Program-made: the position numbers and the translations under genes | In this document: one piece after another, positions 49,346 through 62,109 of the stretch | How the letters are laid out: each line of letters begins with the position of its first letter | Numbering within the stretch: the stretch's first letter is position 1 | Source of the DNA: Membranipora membranacea | Lineage: Eukaryota; Bryozoa; Gymnolaemata; Cheilostomatida; Membraniporidae | Direction of reading: 5' to 3' | Assembly (NCBI GenBank): GCA_914767715.1 | Contig: OU612069.1 | Location: 9,359,387-9,423,386, forward strand | DNA length: 64,000 bases | The notes under the pieces: generated by a model | Databases searched by the model: none | What the model was told of the DNA's origin: nothing | Seen by the model: only the letters and a program-made list of their open reading frames with translations

Positions 49346-50979
49346 GTTGGAAATATTATGATCTCGCTCGTGTTGTTGGTAGCATTTCAACCGCTTTTGT
49401 TTTTATTTTTCATTGTTTATGACATTCCTGTTTTTTGTTAACGATTAGTTTATACAAATATAATTAAAATCTCAGATCAACACTGTGTTATTCACATTAG
49501 TCATGCAGTTATAATTCAATTAAAAAAATATATAGCTGTCTAATTTGAATGAGAATTAAATATTGTTAGACCTGGAACAAAAGACAAGCCGTGATTAATC
49601 AGCAGTGGGTCATAGCAGTGTACATATTTAAGCTAGATAACACAGTCATGCGCTCAACTGGATTGAGCTATGCATGAGCTGAAAAGAAAATGCCAAAGTC
49701 ATATGATAGGCGTTACAATTTCAAGGTGAATAGTTGCATTGCTATACGTGACTGTGTTGTGACCATTCTTAGTGTGAAGTTTTATCACTAACAGCGCACA
49801 GGTGTACTTCTGCTACTGCTCAAATTTATCAATCTAGAATAAGGCTTATTCCAACACCAAGAGACTTGACTGTATAGCCAATCAACAGATTAAACAACTG
49901 TAAGTGTATATGCTTTCAAAATTTTATCACCTGTGCCTTTGGATGAAAAGTGATCATGCTCTACTGTAGTGAGGGTGGAATTTGAATGAAGGTTCAATTG
50001 GCTTACCAATACTTTGGCTCTCATGAATTGAAGCTACTCATTATGTGTTGGTAATAGGTTGTCTCTTTGGAATAAATTTTAATCTCTGTAGTTTTTGATT
50101 CCTCCTTTGTGCAAATTATAACAACTCAGAGGAGCAGGTTCAGACTTTTTTCACCTTTACTCAATGCTGTAGTTCTTGTGTTTTCAAAATTTCTTACTTG
50201 GGGTGATACATACAGGAGGTTCTTTTACAATGCAGTATTGGAATTTTATCCTCCTGTTACACTAGTTCACTGAATGTCAAAGGTGTCACTACCCTGATCA
50301 TCTTAAGTCACTAAAACTATGTCCGTCTCAAAGTTGTTTGAGGAAGTTGTCTAGGTAATTTTTCCTAATAGGTCTCTGTATGTAAATCAAATCATGTATT
50401 ATTGTCTGTGGGTGAGACAGTGCACAAAATAGGACGGTTTTAGCTGTGTACACAATGCACTAGATAACACAGTCAAGCGCTAATAATAACAATGCTATAA
50501 TACACAGCATGGTTAATCTGTTGCTAACGCTGCCATCACATAAATCAATGGCTATACATAGTGTGCTAGGGTGGTCTATCCAGTTTCTTTTTACCTGTAA
50601 AGAGAATGGATTTGTCTGTCTGTCTGAAACAAGGGAAGCATGAAAATATTCATAGGGTGTATTAAAGGATTTTGTATTTGTGATCATTTCCTTATAACTT
50701 GATTTAAATGGTGGTGATAGAAATTTAGTTTGACCTACAGAGTAACCTGCTGGGAACACCCAGGTGAAGAGGTAGTAGATATGTAGAAACTTATAATTCC
50801 CAGATACAACCAACCATCATTTCATGCTTTGGTGTATTCATCATCTGTGAATCTAACTCAAACATGAATCATTATGATATAAAAAAAGGGCTTGTAGCTT
50901 TTTATGAAAATATGAACTCAACAAGAACTGACTTTGCCTTCTGCAGCCTTCCACATTGTTTTCCTTGTAGGAGTAAAGA
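49346..50979. other. Intergenic stretch between MCMDC2 and the RING gene
   Basis: About 1.6 kb. CTAGATAACACAGTCA plus GCGCT occurs at about 49634 and 50460. TTTTCCTTGTAG at 50959-50970 looks like a 3' splice site ten bases before the ATG, so a 5' UTR exon may lie in this stretch. No promoter motif can be fixed. Confidence 0.35.
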
Positions 50980-51109
50980 ATGGCTGCTTCAAACCCTGTT
51001 CTTGTGAGAGAAGATGTTCTAAAGAATGAGCTTGAGTGTCCTGTCTGTATGGATGAGAAGAGACTTCTACTTCTACCCTGCGCTCACAGATGCTGTCCTG
51101 ACTGCATAA
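50980..51109 (+). CDS. RING gene exon 1 (start and first RING half)
   Basis: ATG at 50980 gives MAASNPVLVREDVLKNELEC then CPVCMDEKRLLLLPCAHRCC. Donor ATAA|GTAAGT. This ATG is chosen because the coding pattern starts here and the decayed copy at 60452 begins at the same place. Confidence 0.88.
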
Positions 51110-54100
51110 GTAAGTAAAATACTCTTCTTCTTCTGAAACTGTCCAATATTATCTAATTCTGTTTCAAAAAAAGACAGCCAACTGTGTACTCTTTAGCCCA
51201 TGCGGCATAGGAGAAGGAAGCTAAGACTGGCTTATTTTGAAAGCCGCTCATAATAGCATAAACATTCTATCTGACTCTGAACTCTTAAACAAAGTTGGTG
51301 AAAACATATTTTCAAATTCAGGTAGACTGGATCAAACTGTTCTATCTGTCGCTTAGTAAAATTTATTTAATTTGCAAATTATGAAGAAAGCGGGAGCAGG
51401 AACCAACAATGTCACTTATTATGAGGCCGCCATTTATCTTATTTTATCAACAGAGAGAATAGCAGGAGAGCAGGGGCACCTGGAGTGTCCGACTTGCAGA
51501 GCACCAGCTCATGTACCAGACCAGGGGTTCCCAGTCTGTGTTCTTACAGGACATATCCAGGATATACTAATAGAAGCTAGAGAGAACAGGGATGCCTCTG
51601 TAGTTCCCGACCAGAGCACTCCTACTGCTACGAAGGGTTGGTAAATTAATCCAGTGTCGGCTTTTAGTCATGAGTCATCATAAACATCTGTATTTATGTT
51701 CAGGTAGTGAAAACCTGGGTATTGTCAAGTATTCCCTAATTTTCCGCAAGGCATTTGACCATCATGTTTATGTGCCCTTTGCAGTTGAAACCAAAAAGTG
51801 TGATGTATGTGCAGAAGATAATGTGAATGTTCGCTGTAACAATTGCCGCCGATTTCTCTGCTTTCGGTAAGACCTATCACCATAATTTTTTTAGGACTTT
51901 ACTTCACACCAAGTTCTTCTTTTAGTCGATTATTTTTACCCATTTCTCCCATCCCTATCCAGGTTGATAGATCAACCAATTCCGATTCTGTACATTTGCT
52001 CCATTTTGGCGCCAAATACCTCACGAAGATTCATATACATTGATAAGGGCTGCCATGTATTTTGGTATACAATTTTCTGTAACATCTGATGATATTAAAG
52101 CCAGGGAAGTCCACAATGGAATTTGGAGTTTCAGATTTTGATCATTGTTCTGAAATAATAAGAAATTTTAAGTGAGTTTGATAAACTTAGACTTTCATGG
52201 AATACAGTTTATTCGTTAGAGACTCAACATTGTGGGGAAGAATGCTGAGACTATTATGTCCAGACGTTCCGCTAGGATTGGTTAGTGAAGAGATGTTATC
52301 CAAAAGTTGGTTGTGAAGGTTAAGGTTCTATTCAAAAATATTTGTTCTTTGGTCCTGTGTTGAAAGTGGAGTTGAGTTGGCTGTCGTAATGTTTAGTTTT
52401 TCTGCACGGAGTGTTACAATTAGACCGTGGAGAGTGACATTGTCACGAAGTGCTCTCTCCAATTGATTATGATTATAGAATGTCTCTTTTACAGTGCGTA
52501 GGTACTTTTTTTCCGCTGTCTTTGGTGGGTAGATTGATGAGATGTCGCCAAATCTTTCTTGAGTCTCATTCAAGGGTTCTTTATGGGAGATTGATGCAGG
52601 AACTCCCTTTGACATGACAATACTTCTGTTTGGCTCGATTGGGAGACTATAGTGTTGAACCTGTGTTCATTGATGAAGTCTATCATGACAGATCTTTCTG
52701 CCTATTGAACGACTACTTTACAGACGTCATTGTGATTGAAAGTTTCTAAAGTCTATATTTTTGCTGTGTATGGCAATGACAATGCAATTTCCAGTTTTTT
52801 GTTTACCGCGGTTTTGTCTTCTTTATGAGATGGGTCCTAGATTTTAAGACTTATGTGAATCACTGTTAACTTGCTGTGCCGATGGTTGTGCCGATGGTTG
52901 TTGTTGATGTAGTGGGGGTGGTTTATGCTGTTTGTACTGCTGTCTCAAATATGTTCCTGGTGTAGAGGATGGTGCCAGCCTTGAAAGACCCATGGCTGCT
53001 GCATCGGCCATCGCTGTAGCTGAGGTTCTCGATCGATTAGATTAGTAAATTTTATTGAATCCCGGCAAACGTGAAATTTAGTTTCAAATATTCGTTCATT
53101 GTTAGTTGATCTGGTGCTTTTCATAGATTTTGACAAAATTGAGAAGTGTACTACATGAGAATTTTTCAAGCTGTCTTGTACAAGAAAATGATGTTCACTG
53201 ACAACAGATATGAACTGCCCCCAAATAGGGGTTGACCACTGAACAGGGGTAGAGTTTATGAACATTAACTTCACTTCACAGCAAGAATAATTATGGAGGA
53301 GAAGCAGTTTTTTGGGGTTTTACTATGCAGCTAACATTAAACAATCATACACATTCATCAAACTTTCGAAGGGTGAATGATTCCTGTCACTAACTCTAAA
53401 TTTAAAAATGGAGAAGAATTGTTTTCCATGTAAAATTTCTAGCAATTTTTATAGTAAATATCATTTAGAGTTCCCCAACCTGGTCTCAAATGTATAATTC
53501 CTGCTGAAATAATCAGGCAGGGATTAGCAAGCAGGCTAACCACTTCCCCCATTTACTATCCTCCGTAAGAATAGGTGCTGGTGGTAAAGAGTCCGCTATG
53601 CACAACCCTGAGTCATGAACATACCGCAAGATCCTTGTGTTTCACCTTTGCCACTTGCTTGACCTGACATGGCCAATTGCTTGGAGCCTTGGTAATGTTT
53701 TCGCTGTCTTTCCAGCTTGTAAGAATGTGTTTCCATGCTGGTTGATTAAAGGTTGATTAAAATCCGATGTCATATCACTCGCCCATCCCGAGGCATTGGC
53801 GGCGAAATATTAATGCCTTAATGGCGAGGCCGAAATATCTGCGCCAATTTGCTCTCAGTTTGCAGGCAGGTCGGAGCCACCTGGGGGCCAACCAATCCCC
53901 AGTAGAAGATGGATTGCAGTCAGATGTGTGAAGTAGTAAAGCCCTTTCCTTTAATATTTTGAACAGATGTGCTGTCAGAAACATGATGTGTGTAACAGCA
54001 AGTACACAGCATATTACAACACTGATTGAACAAATATTTGGTGACAGATCACAACAGCTTAAGCAGTGGCAAGATACAGTTCAAACAGAGGTGAGATGAT

Positions 54101-57100
54101 ACACTAATATCTGCATGAAGAACCGACTAATCAGTTATGCTTGTGGATTTGTTGTGAAAGGTTACACCGTGTTTTGACAGTTCAGTTCAGTATGGCACAT
54201 AGAATAGCATCACTGATATATATTTTGGTGTGTTGATATCCATCCAAGACTTATGTTAATTGTGTGAGACAATCCGGGTCTTTGTATTTTGCCTCAAGAT
54301 TGTCTTACATCGCTTCACGACTGACTCACAAGAAACCTTATGATCTATCACGCACCAATAGCCTGCAATAAGTAAAAAGATCAGTTCAAAGTGTTTCGAA
54401 CAAGGCCATTCATCTTCCAGGTTAGCTTCGTAGAAGCAGAACTGACTCCTTTGAAGAATGAGAAAACGGCTCTACAGAAGGAGAGAAGAGAACTGGAGAC
54501 CAGGCTGAATGCAGTAAATCAGAGGATAACTGCAGTAGAAAAGGGCATCGATGAGAGACAGAAGTCACTGGATGATAAGTCTTCTGTACTAAAGGCTGCA
54601 GAGATGATAGAGTCAGATGGGGATGTTGTGGAGATCATCAGGCTCACTGAGCAGATATGTGGTGAGTGATTCAATCTGTGAGGATCATACTGATTGTAAA
54701 GCCCATTCGAAATCATGAACATTACCCCCATAACAAAAGGTATATTCAATTCTTCCTGTTTGTTTGCATGTTGTATGGTAACCCTATTTTCTTCCAAAGC
54801 AGAAATTGTTGTCTCAATAAAACTGTCAAAACTCTAAGGAGCGCAAATAAATAACAGTAACTCTCCTTTATATAAGCATGACCTCCAATTTTCCTTTGCA
54901 TACAACAAGTGAAATTTCACTGAATATCATATCATAACTATGCAATGTTTAAATTGACATACATTGCTCTGTTGCTTTTCTGATGGCGTGTCCTGCCTGC
55001 AATTACAAAGCATAAAACAATTACTACTAAACATTCGGCCCAAACAAAATTTTGCTGATCTTTTATATGATCATAACAAATGAATCCTGATACATTTGAT
55101 GAATACAGTGAACACAGTGAATTATACAAAAATGGAAATTCCTACCCAGCCTAAGATCATCAAATTGATCAAGGTTCAAACCAATAACACAGATTTCAAC
55201 CTCTGTATCAGCCTTGGTTGTCACCTATATTTACAGTGTTTAGACAATTCTGTGTTTTCATCATCACAAATAACTTATTCGGCAAATCATGGCATCACAA
55301 GGTTTAGAATTTGAATTTAGTTTCAGGCTCAACGCGTTTACATTTAAAACAATTTTTAATTTACCCTCAGCCGTGAAGAGCTCTCTCAATCTCCTGGTGC
55401 CATGTAGGGAAAATATGTGCCTTCTCTACAATTCTTTACATCCTTTAAGCTGGTGAAGTCGAGAGCCTTGTCTAATTAGCTGTCACTATTTCAGCTATCT
55501 CTTTGATTTCTATCATTTTATACTACAGTCTTTGACTACTACCCTATGGGGGTTTAATTTAGCTAGAGTTTAATTTTGCTATCTGGACCTGGTACTAAAT
55601 TTCACTAGTACTAAATTTCTGGGGCATAAATATCCATATGATTGCAAGTCGGACACTTAGACCACTACACCACGCTAACTTGCATGCTTGGGTATGGTGT
55701 TTTCCTGTATAATTGTACATTGCTTATGAAACTATGGTGAGTGAGTTTAATTTAAGATACACTAAATTTCGCAACCTAGGCAACAACGCGAAAAGCGCAT
55801 CCTAAATGCTGAGAAAACTAAACTCCTATAGGGTAGTTTGTGTAAATTATTTGCCGATTCAGAATTCAACAATATCATACTTACTTGGGTGGTAGCAGTT
55901 GTAAAAGTCGTTGTTTACTTTATTAGTTGTCTCCTCTTTATCTATGATTGGACAACTCTGTAACAAGCCCACTAGTATTGTTTTCTTACACATATCCAAA
56001 TTTCAATTTCAGATCCAATGCATGGACTTCTTCCCATATCAAAGCCACCAACAGCTAAAACTGAACCCTTAAAGCCTCAGTCACCGGCAGCTCTTCAGTT
56101 CGATTCTGAGCACCCGACCAGAAATTTGTGTATAACAGTAGATCACCACAGCATGAATGGTGACATACTGCTTGGATGTGATGATGGTGTGAAGATATTC
56201 AGCAGAGATAGCAGAGAGGTTGCAGATTTGACCAATCCTGTGAGGGCTAAAGTAGTAGTAGAGTACAAAGGTGAAATATTCCTCTCTCATCATGATCTAA
56301 CAGTCATTAAAGTCATTAAATACAACATGGATACAAAGTCCACTGAGCTGCTCTACTCATTCCCCATGAAATCAAGACTAGCATCCTACCTGAGTGTATC
56401 AGACCGCTTCATCGCTTCGATAGATCGGGACAATAAAACAATAAAACTCTATAATAGAGAAACAGGAAACAATAACAACTCTGGAGGAGCCTATAGAAAT
56501 CTGCTCAGCAAGCTCTTCTACAGAGAACCACAGCAGTCACTGCTAAAGACAATAACATTGCCTGAATATAAATTCCTTTTTAATCTGTGCTTCCTACCTG
56601 ATGGTGATCTGCTGGTGACTGGACATGACACTAAGAAATACATGCTGAACAAGTACAGACTAGGAGAGAATCCAAAGAAGGACATCAGACTAATCTGGTC
56701 ATGTGACCAGGTACCACGAGCATGCGGTGTAGCAGTAGCAGATAGTGGACTTATCTTTGTGAGCGGACTGGATAACAAAACAATCTATGTGGTGAGCCCT
56801 GAAGGTGAGAAAATTATGAATAACAGCTAAAATTATAATTGGCTATTACAATTACATTACTATTACTAAAACAAATGCCTTGACAGCAGGGTAATTCTAG
56901 AGCGGCAAAAATGACACGAATTCTAACGATGTATAGAATCACCAGATGAACCATCAAATATCATATATATGTATATACATATAAATGTTTAAAAATATTC
57001 TCTTTGTCAGTGACACAAAAATATTTTCCAATAATCCTAAAATTTTAAAATCGCAATGTTCATAAAATTAAAATTAAACAATGGAGCTTAAGTCATAAAT

Positions 57101-58199
57101 TGATTTTAAACTATACGAAAACATTTCAGGTAATTTTTAAAACCCAAAATAAACACATTTCGATCCCGAAGAGTAAAAAATTGAACTTGGTTATCAGGTT
57201 TTAGAGACAAAACAGCACCAACTGTCGACAATATCTTGATATTCCTACCATGACCAAGTTGTATTACATATTCTTTTATCTACATTTAATTATTGAGTAT
57301 TGAGGTTTCTGGTCATGCCGCAAAGTGACATCCCAATCACATCTACTTACTTCAAAATTCAGCTCTTTGTGTGATACTAACAATCCGCCCATGTGGTCAT
57401 GTGACCTCTTTTCTTTCTGTGAATCAATTTATGCCACTTGAAATGCTTTTTTAAATGCTGTTTTTTGTTACTTTTCAATAATATTTGCCTTGATGGGGAG
57501 TTAGAAATCCACACCCCTGCCATTACAGCCACTAGATCAAAATAGAAATCTGCATCCTAAGAGGTCAATGTTAACAACCGGTGTTATCCTGTGGATATAA
57601 ACCTACTGGGAGAGGAGGGGACGGCTCCTTCTGCTTTGCGTGGGAGGTTGACGTCCTCACTGTGGGGTTTGGTTTATCTCTTGCCGAGTAGGCTGCTTTC
57701 CGGGCTTACCCTGGGGACAATAGCCTTTGTTGTCTTGACAATCGGATGTTGCCACACTAGTCCTTGACTAATTTGACTAGGCCGCTGCCTTATTTTATTT
57801 CGTGATTTCAGTAAATTTATTTTAAATACAATAAATGGTTGAAGAAACCAAAAAAATTCATTTCAATATTGATACTACTCGTATAGTATGTATACCTTAT
57901 TTCCTATTGAATCTTCTTATGATACTGCTGTAGGCTCCAGTAATTCTATAATATTAGTTATTTGTGAGCATACTACTGTACTTACTGTGTGATAAAAGTT
58001 TTCTATTGTTAGAAACTGAAAAAAACTATATCCATAAGTATTATGTCCGACAATTTATTAACTTACAGGTGAGAAAATGAAGCAGTACTTATTAGATAGA
58101 CTCCCGAGGCCCTATGAGTATATCAGTGTAAGGGGTGATGAACTGGCTGTAGCCGGATGGGCGGAGAAAAAGCTGCTTTTGTTTAAGATTGTGTGGTGA
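50980..58199 (+). CDS. RING - B-box-like - coiled-coil - propeller-like protein (TRIM/RBCC type), seven exons, complete
   Basis: Probable E3 ubiquitin ligase of the tripartite-motif type, about 560 residues. Exons: 50980-51109, 51454-51636, 51785-51866, 53967-54090, 54421-54661, 56013-56804, 58069-58199; all phases agree. The RING (residues ~20-68) is C3HC4: CPVC, CAHRCCPDC, CPTC, with the Zn ligands complete, though the distance from the loop to the last pair is short. A B-box-like part (~110-140) is CDVCAEDNVNVRCNNCRR then FLCFRCAVRN; the His expected after C-A-x-x is Asn. A coiled coil (~175-250) has many E/K/R/L. The C-terminal ~300 residues contain repeated short beta motifs (GDILLGCDDGVKIFSRD, SLLKTITLPEYKFLFNLCF, PDGDLLVTG, GLIFVSGLDNKTIYVVSPEG, DELAVAGWAEKKLLLFKI) typical of NHL/WD-like beta-propellers. 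Substrate unknown. The second intron has a weak donor (AAGG|GTTGGT). Confidence 0.85.
51454..51636 (+). CDS. RING gene exon 2 (second RING half)
   Basis: Acceptor TTATTTTATCAACAG. Codes RIAGEQGHLECPTCRAPAHV and a linker ending STPTATK. The last Cys pair of the RING is CPTC. The donor GTTGGT is weak, but phase demands it. Confidence 0.82.
51785..51866 (+). CDS. RING gene exon 3 (B-box-like)
   Basis: Acceptor GTGCCCTTTGCAG, donor GTAAGA. Codes ETKKCDVCAEDNVNVRCNNC then RRFLCF. Spacing C-x2-C-x7-C-x2-C-x4-C fits a B-box. Confidence 0.82.
51867..53966. other. RING gene intron 3, 2.1 kb
   Basis: Contains a SINE-like copy at its right end. A minus-strand frame of 95 codons (52328-52615) and one of 109 codons (52945-53274) have no visible domain and are not called as genes. 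Confidence 0.35.
53805..53935 (+). mobile_element. SINE-like repeat, family A, copy 3
   Basis: TGCGCCAATTTGCTCTCAGT, TTGCAGGCAGGTCGGAGCCA, CCAATCCCCAGTAGAAGATG and GGATTGCAGTCAGA match copies at 7395 and (inverted) 3270. Ends some 30 bp before exon 4 of the RING gene. Confidence 0.65.
53967..54090 (+). CDS. RING gene exon 4 (end of B-box, start of coiled coil)
   Basis: Acceptor TCCTTTAATATTTTGAACAG, donor GTGAGA. Codes CAVRNMMCVTASTQHITTL then IEQIFGDRSQQLKQWQDTV. The zinc-binding His of a normal B-box is not present. Confidence 0.78.
54421..54661 (+). CDS. RING gene exon 5 (coiled coil)
   Basis: Acceptor CATTCATCTTCCAG, donor GTGAGT. Codes VSFVEAELTPLKNEKTALQK and continues as a heptad-like charged helix (ERRELETRLNAVNQRITAVE). 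Confidence 0.9.
54662..56012. other. RING gene intron 5
   Basis: About 1.35 kb, no other feature recognised. Confidence 0.35.
56013..56804 (+). CDS. RING gene exon 6 (propeller-like domain)
   Basis: Acceptor TTTCAATTTCAG, donor GAAG|GTGAGA. 263 codons with repeated beta-strand motifs. An unspliced read stops at 56828 (EGEKIMNNS). The next exon begins with the same GTGAGAAAAT as this intron, a small repeat at the splice junction. Confidence 0.92.
56805..58068. other. RING gene intron 6
   Basis: About 1.26 kb. A stretch 57590-57790 is much richer in G+C than its surroundings and has no match to anything I recognise; it could be a mobile-element remnant. Confidence 0.35.
58069..58199 (+). CDS. 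RING gene exon 7 (terminal)
   Basis: Acceptor TATTAACTTACAG. Codes EKMKQYLLDRLPRPYEYISV then RGDELAVAGWAEKKLLLFKI and VW, TGA. Last propeller strands. Confidence 0.9.
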
Positions 58200-58439
58200 A
58201 AACTAGGAATGTGATAGAAAATACAATGTGGATGAGTTGGCCTACATAGCATACATACATATATACATTGACTTTCTACCCTCATACTTACATATTTATC
58301 TTTACTGAGATAACCTATTATTGACATTTGACACACAGTGATGAATTAGCTGAGTTTAAACCACTGCTGCCACACAGCCAAATGTGTGCTTTTAGAATTC
58401 TGTATAGCTCTCTGTATAATCACAGCATTCTCACATAAT

Positions 58440-58610
58440 GAGCAAATAATTTGCACAAACTGATCGTCAAAATTAGGGTATGAAATCAATTATCTACCGC
58501 ATCAGGTGACATAGCTACCGTCTTACTAATGCCGAGTGTACACCTCATAGGCTGGTGCGTAGATTTCATGCCCTCATTTTGAAGATCAGTTTGAGCAAAT
58601 TATTTGCCCA
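58440..58610. mobile_element. Foldback (MITE-like) element with ~47-bp inverted ends, downstream of the RING gene
   Basis: 58442-58488 (GCAAATAATTTGCACAAACT ... TATGAAATC) is about 90% complementary to 58562-58608 (GATTTCATGCCCTCATTTTG ... TATTTGCC). It lies 240 bp after the stop codon and is probably in the 3' UTR. Confidence 0.75.
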
Positions 58611-60451
58611 TTAGAAGACAATTATGAGATTTAAGTCTTAATTAATTAAATCGGAGCTATGCGGAATTCAATGAGCACATATTTGCATGAGTGGCAGTAG
58701 TAGTTTATGAATATAAGTATGTTCCATCTCGTGATGTAAGCTGTAGCTTTGTTTGATGTTAATATATCTAGCTATTGAGAATACATAAGGACTGTTGTGG
58801 GCACCCCAGATTTCCTAACCCCACAACTGAAACCCTGGGTAGTTATAGTTTGTTTGATTTGATACAACTAACACCAAATAGTCAAGGCATTATTTAAGTA
58901 TGAAAGATAATACTGTCATTATGATGATTTAGAACAATTAACATTTAGGTAACATGTCAATCATACTTATTCCATCATCATATTGAAGTTTTAATTTGAC
59001 ACGGCATCACAATATTTAGTTCTTTTTCGGTACTAGCTATTTCTAACACAAATAATCTTGTTTGTTTATAAACCGTTGAGGTATGAATTTTTGTTTTAAA
59101 TCTGGCTGTTTTATTGAACTCCAAATCCATTATAATACCGACAACTTTTATAATTTGTTTTCCATTTTATTGTGATGAATACTTTATAAAAGGATGTTTA
59201 CATTTATTATCTTTTTCGATGCTCTAAAGTTATTGCTAGTGCCATGTATGAAATATAAAAATATTATTTATGACAATTTGTATTGTTGTTTTTCACTCAG
59301 GAAAATTGGTTTCGATCAAACAATAGACATTGGAATGAATGAGAAGTCACCATGGAGAATAATCATTTGCTCGGTTGTTCTTTTCATTGTTTATGTACGG
59401 TCAAGTGCAGCCCAAATTTAAATTACAAAATTATTATTATCGGTACATTTGGATATTTCAGTCTGAGATGAGGAAGACGGTATCAGACAGCTGTCCATCT
59501 AAGCTAAGGTTGACTCACTGTGTGTCTTAAACATTTTTGCGATTCATAATAACCTAACTCAGAACTGGATAGCGATCATTCCCACTGGGCGTCATCCCGA
59601 TCTGAATTCTGTTCCATTCCCACTCCAGGGCCCTGGAAATCATTTCAATATGAATTTTATTTGAAGTTAAAACCATAACTTCATTCGCAGTAAAGATCCA
59701 GCTATCCTCCATTCTTATTTTCATATATCAGCTGACCCTAAACCAAGTTTCCAATACATTTCAAGTTTGCAGATGCAAATGTATATGGCTCCAGCCCAAT
59801 ACGATGAAGGATCATCAGCATAAAAAGACTTTGACCTCATGAATCTTAACTCAGGTTGACTCAGGATTATGTATACATAACCTCTACAGTTAATTACATG
59901 TGCGACACTATGTGTCTTATATAATTATCACATACAGGTTGACTCAGGAAGGAAGGGTACTGCAAACTCTTAGGATCACTTGTAGAATCTGCCACTATAT
60001 TCTATTTGAAACATTTTGTTACATTTACAATCTGGTATGATCCAGATTACCTCATGGTCAAGGGAAAGTTGAAAGTAAATATCTGGCTAAAGCGGAATTC
60101 AACAAAAGTTCTCATCACCACCATCTAAAGATTAATAAGAGATGTATCTCAGCTGGGCCCATAGACACAGAGAACTGCAATTTTCAGAAATTATCAGTTT
60201 CAGGAGGTTACTGAACCCTTAGTTGTTAGCCCAAAAATTACACACTTTTTGAACTGAGGATAACTTTTATAAGAGCCACGAGATTGCTGAAAACAGACAG
60301 ACGGAGATACAGCTTTTTGAGCTAAGGCTAGGAGAATGACGTATCTCCTTGTAGGCGTTTTCCATTGACAGAGCAGTTGTGTACAGTATTCTCATCATAT
60401 CTATCTCTTCATTTGTTAAGCTTGGTTAACCAGGCGTGACAGGAGTAAATC
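58611..60451. other. Intergenic stretch
   Basis: About 1.8 kb without gene or RNA. ATTAAA at 58645 could serve as poly(A) signal for the RING gene. AGGTTGACTCAGGA occurs at about 59852 and 59937. Confidence 0.3.
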
Positions 60452-60590
60452 ATGGCTGCCTCAAGTTGTTGTGAGAGAAGATGTTTTGAATGAGAATGAG
60501 CTGGAGGGTCCTGTCTGGTGTCTGTGTATGGATGAGAAGAGACTGTTACTTCTTCTCTACGCTCACAGGTGTGGGCTTGACGATATATCA
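60452..60590 (+). pseudogene. Decayed copy of the RING gene first exon
   Basis: About 80% like exon 50980-51109 by eye, from GGAGTAAA before the ATG through GTAAGTAAAAT after the donor. Base changes and indels shift the frame right after the ATG, and in the homologous frame the RING is ruined: EGPVWCLCMDEKRLLLLLYA then HRCGLDDIS has lost several Cys. Not a working gene. Confidence 0.8.
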
Positions 60591-60945
60591 GTAAGTAAAA
60601 TAAGTGAAATACCATATCCGATCAATATTTGAAGCATTGCTATAAGGTATGAATCGGAAATGAAGATTTTCATCCGATTGAATCATAGCAGTTTGAAACG
60701 AAAAAAATGTACAGACATCCGTGAGGAAGAAATGTGTCCGAAAATTCTTGTGCCTTTATACTCAGTGCCTAAAATTGATACTGAAAAGGCAATGGGTTAT
60801 ATTCGATATCCCATAACTAATAAAAATAATGTATTGCCAATTTGGATATTGTATTTCAAAAATTGAGAATATTGATTCCCATATAATCTATATCAGTATC
60901 TCTGTAAGGATGAGAGTGATGTTATCTCCCCTGTTTTTCTTGCAG

Positions 60946-61073
60946 ATTTCATCAAAGAGTCAGATCGCAAAAAAACACTGAAAGAACTGGGGAGACCTGA
61001 GAAACGATTATTTGAAAATCATAACTGCGGACCTCCCACCAAGCGCAAATTGATCATCCAGTCACTGCACTGA
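60946..61073 (+). CDS. Possible terminal exon, or its relic, of a diverged gene
   Basis: Good acceptor (CCCCTGTTTTTCTTGCAG) followed by FIKESDRKKTLKELGRPEK, then RLFENHNCGPPTKRKLII and QSLH with TGA. Basic, no known domain. It lies 355 bp after the decayed RING exon, so both may come from one copied locus. No intact upstream exon was found. Confidence 0.35.
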
Positions 61074-62109
61074 TGTGTCTCCAATAATTTCTCTGGCAAG
61101 ATTGGTAGTTTGGAGCAGTTTACCAATCTCTGATCAAGCACATTTATCTCTTATTTGAGTCAAGGTTATTGCTATGCTGAGGTATAAAAAAATATCGAAT
61201 TGTACTCTAAATAGTGAGGTAGCAGTGACGTAAGGAGCAATACATCGGAACAAAGGGAGTCTACCTAAGATTAGGAATAGAAAGCCCTTCAGAATGCTTT
61301 GGAATGCCTAGGTTCATAATTGTGTCATTGCAGCACATACACCAGAGCTGCATCTCTGCAGATAGATTCACGGCTGGCACAGAAAACTTTGTTATAGTCT
61401 GTCATAAAAGCCTTAATACACAAAACAACTTCTCATATTTCCGACAAACAGATCAGATACCCAGGGCTGATTCTTCAGATGAGCATTTTGTGTCTGCTGA
61501 TTCACCCATAAAAAGTGTATCTGTGTTTTAGCTTGGCTATCAAATAATGAGCTTGCATGGCTGTTGACACCCCCAATTCTAATTTGGTCCACTGTCGATT
61601 GATAGATAAGAATATACATGTAAGTTCCTTGTTCAGATAACGATGAGCCAAAATTCTGTTATTTTTTAATTCCTATCAATCAATTCTGCTGTGAAAGTTC
61701 CTGGTCAAGACAAAACATCGCCCAAAACTTCAGCCCATGAATAAATTTTACCAAGTAAATATTTTTATGACTATGATGAGCTTGGCGGGGCTAATTTAAA
61801 ATGTATATATTGCCTAAATGTATCTGTTTTTGTTTGATCTCCAATTAATTCATAGAATAAAATGATGGTAAAAACAGACACGGAAGTTCCTTGTTCTGAT
61901 AAGCCCAGGCTAAAATAATACATTTATTATCAGTTCGAGTCATAAATGTCTCAACGGAGGTTTGTGAAAGGGGCTACATCTATATAGGCTGAAAATATTC
62001 TAATAACCGGTTGTCCCTGATTATCAAGTAAATCTTGTGACAATCCTCCAATCAGAATTGTTGAGAGTTTATCCTCGAAGTGATGTTATCTCCCCTGTTT
62101 TTATCGCAC

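Noticed and set aside
50460-50813. Minus-strand reading frame of 117 codons upstream of the RING gene
   Set aside because: Ends hydrophobic by chance of AT-rich sequence, no splice context or family pattern; overlaps the probable promoter/5' UTR of the RING gene.
52328-53274. Minus-strand frames of 95 and 109 codons in RING gene intron 3
   Set aside because: No domain, no matching splice partners; most likely chance frames.
57590-57790. GC-rich block as a structural RNA
   Set aside because: No conserved RNA motif recognised; could equally be a mobile-element remnant.
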